From NCBI RefSeq assembly GCF_014202575.1, contig NZ_JACHHB010000002.1, positions 336,032-400,031 on the forward strand: a DNA stretch of 64,000 nt, in the 5' to 3' direction. This DNA is from Texcoconibacillus texcoconensis. GTDB lineage: Bacteria > Bacillota > Bacilli > Bacillales > Salisediminibacteriaceae. The first letter of the stretch is position 1; each line of letters opens with the position of its first letter. Both the position numbers and the translations under genes were made by a program. The notes under the pieces are model-generated. The model ran no database searches, was not told the origin of the DNA, and worked only from the letters and a program-made list of their open reading frames with translations. Shown here one piece after another: positions 38,647 through 48,104 of this stretch.

Positions 38647-38817
38647 AAGTGAATCGCATCCCGGTGATTAATAACTTCCAAGTGTTCACGTAGCGTTCTT
38701 CCACCAACAGTAATTCCTTCTAGAACTACCTTCGTTTCGTTGATCGTTAACGTGTTTCCTTCAATTGCATTTGTATTATATGTCCATTCGAGAAATACCT
38801 TTTCACGTAGACTCTTT
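38647..38817 (-). pseudogene. Fragment of a fic gene
   Basis: These 171 bp match 41303-41473 inside the intact fic gene with only scattered base changes. The piece covers the inhibitory-helix region to just before the middle of Fic (T-N-A-I-E-G-N … LREHLEVINH). No start or catalytic motif remains. It lies between the SulP gene and a palindromic repeat, about 2 kb from the full gene and in the same orientation. Confidence 0.9.
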
Positions 38818-38831
38818 TGGTAAGCAAACTA

Positions 38832-38947
38832 CAGGCGGACGCTTTCCCAAAGGCTTGTCTTCAGCTAACTCCGGCTCGATAATACTCGCCGGAGTTGGTG
38901 GACCTTCAGACGGCGCTAATCCTTAGGGAATCGCCGTCTTCCATTCC
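38832..38947. repeat. Palindromic intergenic repeat of a type seen in Bacillus genomes
   Basis: It starts CAGGCGGACGCTTTCC and ends CGCCGTCTTCCATTCC, with an inner hairpin ACTCCGGC/GCCGGAGT (38869-38896). I recognise the style (outer CGGACGCTTTCC and CGCCG ends) as a common dispersed element in Bacillaceae intergenic DNA. No coding capacity. Confidence 0.55.
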
Positions 38948-39505
38948 AATCATTATCCTTAAATACAAACATTTAATGCGAAATACACTCTGGCGTTCAT
39001 TAAATCAGCTCAGAAACGCGAATGAGAAACCGCTTCCAATACCGTAAAGAAAACGATTATATAAAATCACGTGTAGGTATCGCCTACTAATAATACTTTT
39101 ATACTACTTTCGTATTGAAATAAATCGTTTGTTGAAAAAGGAAATGAGATATGGAAACACTCCTCTCTTCCACTAAAGCATCCCTATCTGTCATTTCAAA
39201 ATATGAATTAGAGTCTTAAAATCACAAAAAATTATAAGTAAAGGATATGTTGTAAACATTAACATCTCTTTTTTACTAACCTGCGACATTAAACCCATTG
39301 TTTCAAAAAGTCCCCTAATGATGAAGTTCTTTGCTGCACAGTATAACGTCTACTGTTAATAGGGAAAAGCGTAAATCTTATTCAGCTATTGTGCTCGTAT
39401 AATTATTGTAGTGATTTATTACAAATAAAAAATCCTTACACGAAAGAATGAGAAAGGACGGAAGAGATGGTCACATTGCTGGCCATCTCTGCCTTGTTAA
39501 TAATA
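38948..39505. other. Non-coding stretch without recognisable features
   Basis: An A+T-rich stretch of about 560 bp with many stops in all frames. I see only small hairpins (GTAGG/CCTAC near 39070, AGAGATGG/CCATCTCT at 39468-39490, the latter a possible weak terminator for the gene at 39506). With the fic fragment nearby it looks like decayed accessory DNA. Confidence 0.5.
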
Positions 39506-40000
39506 TTAATTCATTCGTTTATCAAACTTTCGCTTCGGCTTAAATCCTTCTTCAAGTAAATATTGCTTCGCTTCATTATACGATGGAAACGTTCCGTCTA
39601 GTTTTTCACCTGCATAGACGTTCCACATGTCACCTTCAAAAATGATAGTAAGCTTATGCCCTTCTTTGTCCATCCATATTTCATCAATATTTTGAAGAGT
39701 TTCCTCTACTTCACTAACTGCGTTTGATTGCAGAGAGTCAATTGAGCGTTCAATGATCGAACGTAATTCTTCTTCTGAAAAATCACGGATATTAACCATC
39801 CCTTTAGGATCTTTTTTCGGTACTTTAAGTGTTGCAGCATAAACAAACCCATTTCCGTTTGGATGCAAATGGTATACGACATTTTTTTTATCACTGTCGC
39901 CTCCCACATAATGAAAATTAACACGATTTAGCGATACATCGCGGCGTTCTAATTCTGGGAAAGACTCGATAATTGCAAGTTTTTGATCAAATGTAAGCAT
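39506..40000 (-). CDS. Hypothetical protein, 164 residues
   Basis: I do not recognise this gene. It is very likely real: ATG lies after GGAGG, the frame is well filled, and composition is like its neighbours. The protein is soluble. It begins with a helical MLTFDQKLAIIESFPELERRDVSLNRVNF, has a beta-rich middle with YHLHPNGNGFVY, a glutamate-rich helix near residue 75-100, and a beta-rich C-terminal part (HKLTIIFEGDMWNVYAGE…YNEAKQYLLEEGF). No signal peptide, membrane segment or metal motif. It stands alone between decayed DNA and the repeat-bordered island. No function proposed. Confidence 0.75.
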   Translation of the reverse strand: MLTFDQKLAIIESFPELERRDVSLNRVNFHYVGGDSDKKNVVYHLHPNGNGFVYAATLKVPKKDPKGMVNIRDFSEEELRSIIERSIDSLQSNAVSEVEETLQNIDEIWMDKEGHKLTIIFEGDMWNVYAGEKLDGTFPSYNEAKQYLLEEGFKPKRKFDKRMN

Positions 40001-40337
40001 AGTTCCTCCAAATAATTCTAATTTAATAATTCATTATATCATTAGTAGATATTAACAAAAAATACACTTACCTGCACATTCAACTAATTTTCAGATGCGC
40101 CTAGTAGTGGGCTTCCCGCGAAAGAAACGAAGTTATGAAACGATGGCTTCTTATTGGTGCAAAAAGCATTACTACCAGTACCTCTTCTGTAGTAAGGCTT
40201 TATCTTTGTTGCGCAGTATTTAGACTACTACGCAATACAAGAATTACTCAACCTGCCCCTTATACGAAGAACTGTGATTGTAAATCATCAGGTAACTGTT
40301 ATTAATAATGCATTACCTCTTAATATAAGCAAAATGA

Positions 40338-40608
40338 AAAAGACTTCTCAGAAGTTTAATCAACTAATGAGAAGCCTCTTTTATATACCTGATGTTAGCA
40401 AAATGTGAGCATTGCACTCTCACCTTACTTACAAATTCTTATATTGGAATGGGGATAAAGCGGATCTCGGACTAAAAGCGCAACGCGATGCGCTCAAGTG
40501 CGAATGACTAACATCCTGGATTAAGGAACTTAGGCTAAACCCGCAACGTCCTGTTGCAACGCCTAAGCCACCACTTCCATGTGGAAGTTACATCATGCCG
40601 CCCCTATG
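40338..40608. repeat. Structured direct repeat R1, left copy, ending in 16 bp of groEL
   Basis: This matches 44318-44569 over about 250 bp. Shared blocks include AGCAAAATGTGAGCAT, CACTCTCACCTTACT, GCGGATCTCGGACTA, CCTGGATTAAGGAACTTAGG and CGCAACGTCCTGTTGCAACG. Inner palindromes GCAAC/GTTGC inside TTAGGC/GCCTAA suggest a folded RNA or DNA. The left copy runs directly into TTACATCATGCCGCCC (40588-40603), identical to the last 16 bases of groEL at 44691. From 40609 to 40800 I see no gene, only a further TTAGCAAAATGTGAGCA at 40724. Confidence 0.85.
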
Positions 40609-40800
40609 GTGAGAGTGTGTAATACCTTACACGCTGTGTGCGTAGAGTGCGGTATATCAAGGTTTTATTAAATCTTTTCTGTAACATCTTTAACGTGAAT
40701 TGACCGTTTTGTACTTGATTACGTTAGCAAAATGTGAGCAACGCAGATAAAATGATGTAGACGTATATATCCTAAGCTGACAATTTTACTATATATTTTA

Positions 40801-41541
40801 TTAAGTGTTTTTATTTATTGTACTTAAATATAGGTTTAATGAATCTTCTACTTCGGTTGTTACTAACTTAATAAAGTCATCATATTCTTTTTGTGTATGC
40901 GCTTTGTCTAATGCTTCGTAATAAGCTAAGCGATTATCGACTTTAATGACAACCGGCGGAAAACCATCTTTCATGAGTTCTAAATTTAATAACAAACGTG
41001 ATGTCCGACCATTCCCATCAATAAATGGGTGAATTCCAACAAAAATAGCATGTAACATAGCTCCACGAGCGACAGGATGCATTTTTTTCGTTTCTGATTG
41101 CTCATACCATGCCATCAACTTCTCCATCTCTTCTTTTATGAGGAAAGGAGCTGGCGGTATATGTTTAGCACCAGAGATAAATACTTGCTGATCTCGATAT
41201 ACACCAGCGTATTCATCATCAATTCCTTTTAGCACTAGTCGATGTAGATTCTTAATTTGCCACTCTGACAAAGGTTCACCCTTTTGTACAATCTCCTCTA
41301 CAAAGTGAATCGCATCACGATGATTAATAACTTCCAAGTGCTCACGTAGCGTTTTTCCACCAACAGTAATCCCTTCTAGAACTACCTTCGTTTCGTTGAT
41401 CGTTAACGTGTTTCCTTCAATCGCATTTGTATTATACGTCCATTCGAGTAATACCTTTTCACGTAGACTTTTGACTGTATATTTCGGTAATGGTCGGTTC
41501 GCATCTAGTAGAGCTTTTTTTTGATTAATTTGTTCGAACAT
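40801..41541 (-). CDS. Fic-family protein (AMP transferase), class II
   Basis: A 246-residue Fic-domain protein, which transfers AMP (or a like group) from a nucleotide to target proteins. The catalytic motif HPFIDGNGRTSR is complete, with H171 (counted from ATG 41541). An N-terminal inhibitory motif T38-x3-E42-G43 (TNAIEGN) marks a class II, self-inhibited Fic. I took ATG at 41541 (GAGGAG six bases upstream), not GTG at 41559. It lies inside the repeat-bordered island together with the primase-helicase and is A+T-richer than the groEL side. A partial duplicate is at 38647-38817. Targets unknown; a conflict or toxin-like role is possible. Confidence 0.92.
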   Translation of the reverse strand: MFEQINQKKALLDANRPLPKYTVKSLREKVLLEWTYNTNAIEGNTLTINETKVVLEGITVGGKTLREHLEVINHRDAIHFVEEIVQKGEPLSEWQIKNLHRLVLKGIDDEYAGVYRDQQVFISGAKHIPPAPFLIKEEMEKLMAWYEQSETKKMHPVARGAMLHAIFVGIHPFIDGNGRTSRLLLNLELMKDGFPPVVIKVDNRLAYYEALDKAHTQKEYDDFIKLVTTEVEDSLNLYLSTINKNT

Positions 41542-41805
41542 TGGCTTCTCCTCTCTCACTCAAACATACTTAGATTGAGAATACCGTGCTCCTCTGAATA
41601 CACCTTCTAAATCAATTTTAACCAAAACATCTGGTAAAGAGTATACATTTACTCATTTACTCTAATCTATTTCCGCAGTTTCAGTAATATCTGAAATCTT
41701 CGAAAAACTGTTTTTAGTGTAGATGTTCACTTACTTTATAGAGTGTTACCAAGGGCATACAGTAGAGTCTTATATTATTTAAATCATTTGTCTTACTTCA
41801 AACGA

Positions 41806-43785
41806 CTAGAATAATTGAACTTGTTGGCTTTTTTCTTTGTTTTCATCATCTAGGCTATAACCAATATTTTTATATCCTTTTAATCGCTTTTCAAACATTT
41901 TCTGCAAAACATCAACATTTGAATCTACATAATCAAACACTTTCACTTCTTTTTTATCACTATGATTGCGGTGAAGCCGTCCTACATACTGTTGTAATGT
42001 TCCTTTCCAAGAGATTGGCATAGTTAGAAAGAGTGTATCTAATCTTGAGTCATCAAACCCTTCTCCAACATATTTTCCTGTTGCAATTAACAACCTTTCC
42101 TCACTATCAGGTAATTTCATTAATTTTTTTAGTGCCTGTTGCCGATCTTTTTTCTTCATAGCTCCTGATAATACAATGATGTTTTTGGCATGTCCCTTGA
42201 AAAGAGCATATAGCTCATTTACATGGTCTAAACGTTCCGTCAACACTATAGGCGATCGTCTTTCATCTAAAGCTTGTAGAACATCATTAAAAATCATTTC
42301 GTTTCGTTCTTTATTGGTGGATAATAAAGAATATATAGCTTGTATATCCGTTTCCTCCGTTTTCATTAATGTTTCTCTTTTAACAAGGATTTGTTTAAAC
42401 GGGCGAATATTAGCTTGCTGTTTATTATTCGTTTTATATCTTATAGGTCCACATTGCATAAATATTATTGGGTGCAACCCATCTTTCCTAACTGGCGTAG
42501 CTGTTAAACCATACACTTTTTTTGCTCGAACGGCTCTTAATACCTTTTCGAAGCTAACAGCAGAAATGTGGTGACATTCATCTACGATAATTTGCCCGTA
42601 ATGCTGTAACTCAGGTTTTATTAAACCATTACGATTAAGAGTTTGAATTGTAGATATATCTAAGTTACCGGTTGGTTTATTTTTCCCACCACCAATTTGA
42701 CCAATTTCTTTTACTGGGATGTTTAAAAAAGTTGATAATCTCTCTTTCCATTGTTCAACTAATTGTTTTCGATGCACAATGATGAGTGTATTGGTTTCAC
42801 TTCTACTAATTAATGATGCAGCTGTCACCGTTTTTCCAAATCCAGTATCTGCTGCTAATACTCCTGTGTCATAATTAGCCATAGAAGTAACTGCTTCCTC
42901 TTGTTGGATCGTAAGTTGACCATGAAACTTAGCATCAATGGACTTTCCTACGAATTGGTTGTTTATTATTTTAAGAGGGATTTTATATTCAGTGAAAATT
43001 TCCTCCACTTTTTCCAATAGACCTCTTGGTAGTATAAGCATATTGTCCTCAACCTGTGCACAATCAATCATTCTAGGAATTCGATAAGTGGAAAAACGCT
43101 TTGCTTGCGCCTTGAAAAACTCCGGGTTTCCAAACGTTGCAAGTTTGTGTAATTCATTTAGAATCATACTTGGTAATAAAGTCTTAGGAATTTGAATACC
43201 CTCATTTAATTCGATCGTAACTTCTTCGGGAAAATTAATATTCTCAACTTTCTCTTTTACCTTAATAGAGCTTTCTTCCTCAGAAAAGTTTGTCACTATT
43301 TGTAAAATGATTTTTTCAGGTATCTTTTTTATCTCCGATAGATATTTCCATTGATTCGGATATTCTTGCAATGAATCATTTACAAACACACTATTCCCTT
43401 TCATTTTTGCTTGCTTCTGTAATGGGAGAGCGATTAAATTGCCAAGACCACCTTTAGGTAATAGACCTTGGTTAGGGAACATTCTATCAAAGGAATCCAT
43501 TCCAACTTCAAAGCGTTTTTCACTTGTTTTCGATAATAGAACCATCCCTAACTTTCTGGCTAACGAAGCACTTATTGCCTTTTCAAAAAAGAACCAAATA
43601 TGAGCCCCTTCCCCTGATCGGGAACGTTCAATGTGATATGGTAAATCTAAGTTTTTACAGGTTTCAATAAATGCACGTACATCATCTTGCCATTGTTTTT
43701 TATCAAAGTCCACTGCCAGAAAATAACACGTATTATCTTCAAGTAACGGATATCTGCCTACAGTTTTTTTGCCACTTAAAGCCAA
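41806..43785 (-). CDS. Primase-helicase of the TOTE conflict-system family, N-terminally truncated
   Basis: The protein has 659 residues. The N-terminal archaeo-eukaryotic-type primase domain has the metal pair D26-F-D28 (FLAVDFD) and H62 in RSGEGAHIW. A superfamily II helicase follows with DTGFGKT (about 310), VDECHH (about 400), TATP and the arginine finger region QYVGRLHR (about 615). I recognise the order YPLLEDNTC-FLAVDFD…RSRSG-GAH as the TOTE family. Members usually have about 100 more residues with a zinc-binding part at the N-terminus. Here a TAA lies five codons before the TTG start at 43785, and that start has no well-placed ribosome site, so the gene is probably 5'-truncated and may be inactive. 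Confidence 0.8.
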   Translation of the reverse strand: MALSGKKTVGRYPLLEDNTCYFLAVDFDKKQWQDDVRAFIETCKNLDLPYHIERSRSGEGAHIWFFFEKAISASLARKLGMVLLSKTSEKRFEVGMDSFDRMFPNQGLLPKGGLGNLIALPLQKQAKMKGNSVFVNDSLQEYPNQWKYLSEIKKIPEKIILQIVTNFSEEESSIKVKEKVENINFPEEVTIELNEGIQIPKTLLPSMILNELHKLATFGNPEFFKAQAKRFSTYRIPRMIDCAQVEDNMLILPRGLLEKVEEIFTEYKIPLKIINNQFVGKSIDAKFHGQLTIQQEEAVTSMANYDTGVLAADTGFGKTVTAASLISRSETNTLIIVHRKQLVEQWKERLSTFLNIPVKEIGQIGGGKNKPTGNLDISTIQTLNRNGLIKPELQHYGQIIVDECHHISAVSFEKVLRAVRAKKVYGLTATPVRKDGLHPIIFMQCGPIRYKTNNKQQANIRPFKQILVKRETLMKTEETDIQAIYSLLSTNKERNEMIFNDVLQALDERRSPIVLTERLDHVNELYALFKGHAKNIIVLSGAMKKKDRQQALKKLMKLPDSEERLLIATGKYVGEGFDDSRLDTLFLTMPISWKGTLQQYVGRLHRNHSDKKEVKVFDYVDSNVDVLQKMFEKRLKGYKNIGYSLDDENKEKSQQVQLF

Positions 43786-43893
43786 GATAGCGTCTGTTTA
43801 ATAGTATACTCCTGTTTTTAACTCCGTTTAGAGTAATTTTAATTGTGAAAATAAAGTAAGAAAGTTAGGCTTATTATAAGGAGAGTGTTTCAT

Positions 43894-44190
43894 ATGGGAA
43901 AGAAAAAAAGGAAAAATAAAAAAAGATTTAACGAAACAGAAGACTTCGGTACTTGTGTATTATATTGTAAAGAATGTAATTATGAATTTGAGGTGGATTG
44001 GGAAACAATTTTTGAAATACAAGAATGTACTCATGGATATGTAGGGTTTCACCTAAATGATGTATTCATTGATTGTCCTAAATGTCATGTAACTATTTCG
44101 GATAAGTTCGAGGATGATAACATTCTTACAGATAGCAAGAAATCAAACCAAAATATAACACTAAAAGATAATGGCGAGTTACCATTTTAG
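43894..44190 (+). CDS. Small zinc-ribbon-like protein
   Basis: A protein of 98 residues with a basic start (GKKKRKNKKRF), then two CxxC pairs (YCKECNY about residue 25, and DCPKCHV about residue 64) spaced as a zinc ribbon, and a polar tail. ATG at 43894 follows AAGGAG by about nine bases. It is divergent from the primase-helicase and inside the repeat-bordered island. A nucleic-acid-binding or sensor role with the helicase is possible, but I do not recognise the family. Confidence 0.65.
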   Translation: MGKKKRKNKKRFNETEDFGTCVLYCKECNYEFEVDWETIFEIQECTHGYVGFHLNDVFIDCPKCHVTISDKFEDDNILTDSKKSNQNITLKDNGELPF

Positions 44191-44317
44191 AATGTATATA
44201 TACCAACATTGCTATAAATAATACATCGACGTTCCATATATTATATCATGCATTACTTCCAGTCACCGCTTTGGCAGGATGGTCTTTTATTTTTTCCACG
44301 TAACGTCTAAGAAATAA

Positions 44318-44569
44318 AAAAGAAGCTTCCCAAAAGTTCAGCGAACTCATGAGAAGCCTCCGTTAAAATCCTCAATGTGAGCAAAATGTGAGCATTACAC
44401 TCTCACCTTACTAACAAATCCTTATATTGCAATGGGGATAGAGCGGATCTCGGACTAGGGAAACGCGATGCTCTCTAGTCCGGGTGACCAACTTCCTGGA
44501 TTAAGGAACTTAGGCTAAAACCGCAACGTCCTGTTGCAACGCCTAAGCCACCACATCCATGTGGAAGTT
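44318..44569. repeat. Structured direct repeat R1, right copy
   Basis: This is the second copy of the repeat at 40338-40587. It contains AATGTGAGCAAAATGTGAGCA-type tandem units (44374-44394), a CTCTCACC block, the TTAGGC(GCAAC/GTTGC)GCCTAA stem-loop and CCACATCCATGTGG. It lies just downstream of groEL (minus strand) and may contain the groEL transcription end, though no classic terminator with a T run is seen. From 44191 to 44317 nothing is recognised. Confidence 0.85.
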
Positions 44570-44690
44570 GTCCAGCTCAGCGCCTACGAGCTCGGGGTCA
44601 CTTCAGGCCTTTTCTGAAGCCAAAAAGCGGCTTCTATCAAAGTCCTTCCAGTGCCCGTCGCTCGTGATCAAGGCGCTTGCGCTTTTCTTA
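44570..44690 (+). repeat. 121-bp intergenic element E (copy 1), inserted next to the groEL stop
   Basis: It runs from GTCCAGCTCAGCGCC to GCGCTTTTCTTA. A related copy of the same length lies inverted at 63649-63770 (shared blocks GGTCACTTC, CCAGTGC, TTTTCTTA). In the left R1 copy these bases are absent and flanking sequence is continuous, so an empty site is present in the same window. The ends resemble dispersed elements known from many Bacillaceae genomes. Non-coding. Confidence 0.75.
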
Positions 44691-46373
<1,683 letters not shown>

Positions 46374-46389
46374 CTAAGGTTTACTTAAA

Positions 46390-46674
46390 TTAACCGATAA
46401 CCGCTAGAACGTCGCTTTCACGAAGAACCAAGTAATCATTACCTTCGTACTTCACTTCTGTTCCTGCGTATTTTGAGAAAATAATCGCGTCGCCTTCTTT
46501 TACTTCTGGTGCTACGCGTTCACCTTGGTCAGTGAGACGACCAGAGCCTACAGCAACAACTTTACCTTCTTGTGGCTTTTCCTTTGCGGAGTCTGGAAGA
46601 ACAATACCGCTTGTTGTTGTCTCTTCCTGTTCAACCAATTCAATCACTAAACGATCTCCAAGTGGTTTTAACAT
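46390..46674 (-). CDS. groES: Co-chaperonin GroES
   Basis: The 94-residue lid of the GroEL chamber. It begins [11 protein letters not shown], has the mobile loop [26 protein letters not shown] segment at about 17-38, and ends [17 protein letters not shown] at 46674 is preceded by AAGGAGG with eight-base spacing; TTG one codon up is unlikely. First gene of the groES-groEL operon, controlled by HrcA through the CIRCE element. Confidence 0.99.
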   Translation of the reverse strand: MLKPLGDRLVIELVEQEETTTSGIVLPDSAKEKPQEGKVVAVGSGRLTDQGERVAPEVKEGDAIIFSKYAGTEVKYEGNDYLVLRESDVLAVIG

Positions 46675-46765
46675 CAAAAAAACCTCCTTTAAGTAATCAA
46701 TATCAAATGCGCTTCATCGATAAACGTTACGTTTAGTCGGTAGCGCATACATTAAAAAGTCATTG

Positions 46766-46792
46766 TTAGCACTCGGTGGTAACGAGTGCTAA
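46766..46792. promoter_or_regulatory. CIRCE element (HrcA operator)
   Basis: TTAGCACTC-N9-GAGTGCTAA, a perfect inverted repeat, lies 92 bp before the groES start. HrcA binds it and represses the operon until heat shock. The rest of the 440-bp gap to 47116 holds the promoter below and no gene. Confidence 0.97.
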
Positions 46793-46802
46793 TACATTTA
46801 TA

Positions 46803-46831
46803 ATCATAATGATTTTTGGGCTGTTTTTCAA
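46803..46831 (-). promoter_or_regulatory. Sigma-A promoter of groES-groEL
   Basis: On the minus strand TTGAAA, a 17-base spacer and TATGAT are followed at once by the CIRCE element, so transcription starts at or inside the operator. Confidence 0.85.
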
Positions 46832-47115
46832 CCCCTTTACTTTAGAATTTTTCTATGAAGGTCGTTTGCGGACACGATGTTGTTTATTCCCTTTTTATTA
46901 TTTGGTAAACCTTCATTTTTTGTTATATCTTTTAATGTTCCCATCCTACTATCGACAGCGCTTTAATTTTTATACTCAATCCTTGATCATTTTTTCATAT
47001 CGTTTTATTCATTGTAACCATACGAACTATGATACAATAATAACGGTGTGACGATCCTGCATATTGTTAAAGGGTATACGAACGATAAGAAAGATAAATA
47101 AAGGGGACATGATCT

Positions 47116-47847
47116 TTGTCTAAACGATATTGGTTGATTATTTTAACGTTTATATTCATGCAGTTATCACCGATTGTCATTGCACCAATCATTAGCATGC
47201 TTGGACTTGCTAATACGATGCAAGAGCTTGAAGGCTTGTCTATTTTTACTGCCTTTACGCTAGGGTTCCTCATAATGGTTTGGTTGCTAATGCCGACAAT
47301 CAAGGAAAGACATCAAATTGAAGGCCGAGCTAGCACTGGTCAAACTGCGCTTTGGTCCTTCCTCGGAATTTTTATCGCCTTCGGTGCACAATATGTGGCA
47401 ATCCTTATTCAAATGACAGCATTAGGGATTGAACCAGGCTCAGAAAACACCGATATGATCGTTGAAATGGCGATCGCGGCTCCGCTTCTTATTATTGCTG
47501 TTGCAGTGATCGGACCAATTGTTGAAGAAATCGTCTTCCGCCAAGTCATTTTCGGTTCACTTTATCAACGTTTTGGATTTTGGATTTCAGCTGCGATTAG
47601 TGCACTCATCTTTGCTGTTATTCATATGGATTTTGAGCACTTACTCGTTTATTTTGCAATGGGTGTGGCATTTTCCTTTCTCTATGTCAAAACAAAACGA
47701 ATTATTGTACCAATTATTGCACACGTCGGGATCAATTCATTCGTTATGCTCGTACAAGTCGTATTCCGCGACCATATAGAAGACCTTGAAAAACAATTAG
47801 ATCAATTAGAAGAAATGCAAGCCTTTATTGGAGGTTTCTTTTTATGA
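47116..47847 (+). CDS. ydiL: CPBP-family intramembrane metalloprotease (YdiL-like)
   Basis: A 243-residue membrane protein of the CAAX-protease/bacteriocin-processing family. It has the motifs EEIVFRQVIFG (glutamate pair and arginine), FAVIHMDF and HVGINS, which hold the metal site within the membrane. The neighbouring DUF4305 gene and groESL on the other strand match the B. subtilis ydiK-ydiL-groESL region. The start is TTG at 47116, nine bases after AAGGGG. It overlaps the next gene by four bases. Substrate unknown. Confidence 0.88.
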   Translation: MSKRYWLIILTFIFMQLSPIVIAPIISMLGLANTMQELEGLSIFTAFTLGFLIMVWLLMPTIKERHQIEGRASTGQTALWSFLGIFIAFGAQYVAILIQMTALGIEPGSENTDMIVEMAIAAPLLIIAVAVIGPIVEEIVFRQVIFGSLYQRFGFWISAAISALIFAVIHMDFEHLLVYFAMGVAFSFLYVKTKRIIVPIIAHVGINSFVMLVQVVFRDHIEDLEKQLDQLEEMQAFIGGFFL

Positions 47848-48032
47848 ATCAATCACCTAAATCTTGGGGATTTTTATACTTTTTCATCGGTTCACTCTTT
47901 CTCTTCCTAGCAATCCAGCAAAATTCCCGTACCGACGGTTGGGATATATTAACGATCGTTCTAATGGCTGTTGCTACGATGGATTATTTCATTTCGATTC
48001 GATTTTTCCGGTCAGGTCGAAAGAAAAAGTAA
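47844..48032 (+). CDS. ydiK: YdiK-like small membrane protein (DUF4305)
   Basis: A 62-residue protein with two membrane helices (FLYFFIGSLFLFLAI and ILTIVLMAVATMDYFISI) and a basic tail (RSGRKKK). It starts inside the end of ydiL (ATGA overlap) with GGAGG upstream, so it is co-translated. Size, helices and place match YdiK of B. subtilis. Function unknown. Confidence 0.85.
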   Translation: MNQSPKSWGFLYFFIGSLFLFLAIQQNSRTDGWDILTIVLMAVATMDYFISIRFFRSGRKKK

Positions 48033-48033
48033 C

Positions 48034-48083
48034 AAAAAATGCTGTGCTACATGGGTAAAACCATGATTGGCACAGCATTTTTT
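48034..48083 (+). terminator. Terminator of the ydiL-ydiK operon
   Basis: AAAAAATGCTGTGC pairs with GCACAGCATTTTTT around a loop with a small inner stem (CATGG/CCATG). T runs on both strands suggest it also serves the convergent MFS gene. Confidence 0.9.
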
Positions 48084-48104
48084 CAAATCTCATCACCCAC
48101 ATTG

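Noticed and set aside
40205..40240. TTGCG…CGCAA hairpin, considered as a tRNA-like or attachment structure
   Set aside because: No cloverleaf or conserved T-loop; simple stem only.
40441..40600. R1 repeat considered as tmRNA or other known structural RNA
   Set aside because: Stem-loops are present but no tmRNA tag, tRNA-like ends or known RNA consensus could be seen.
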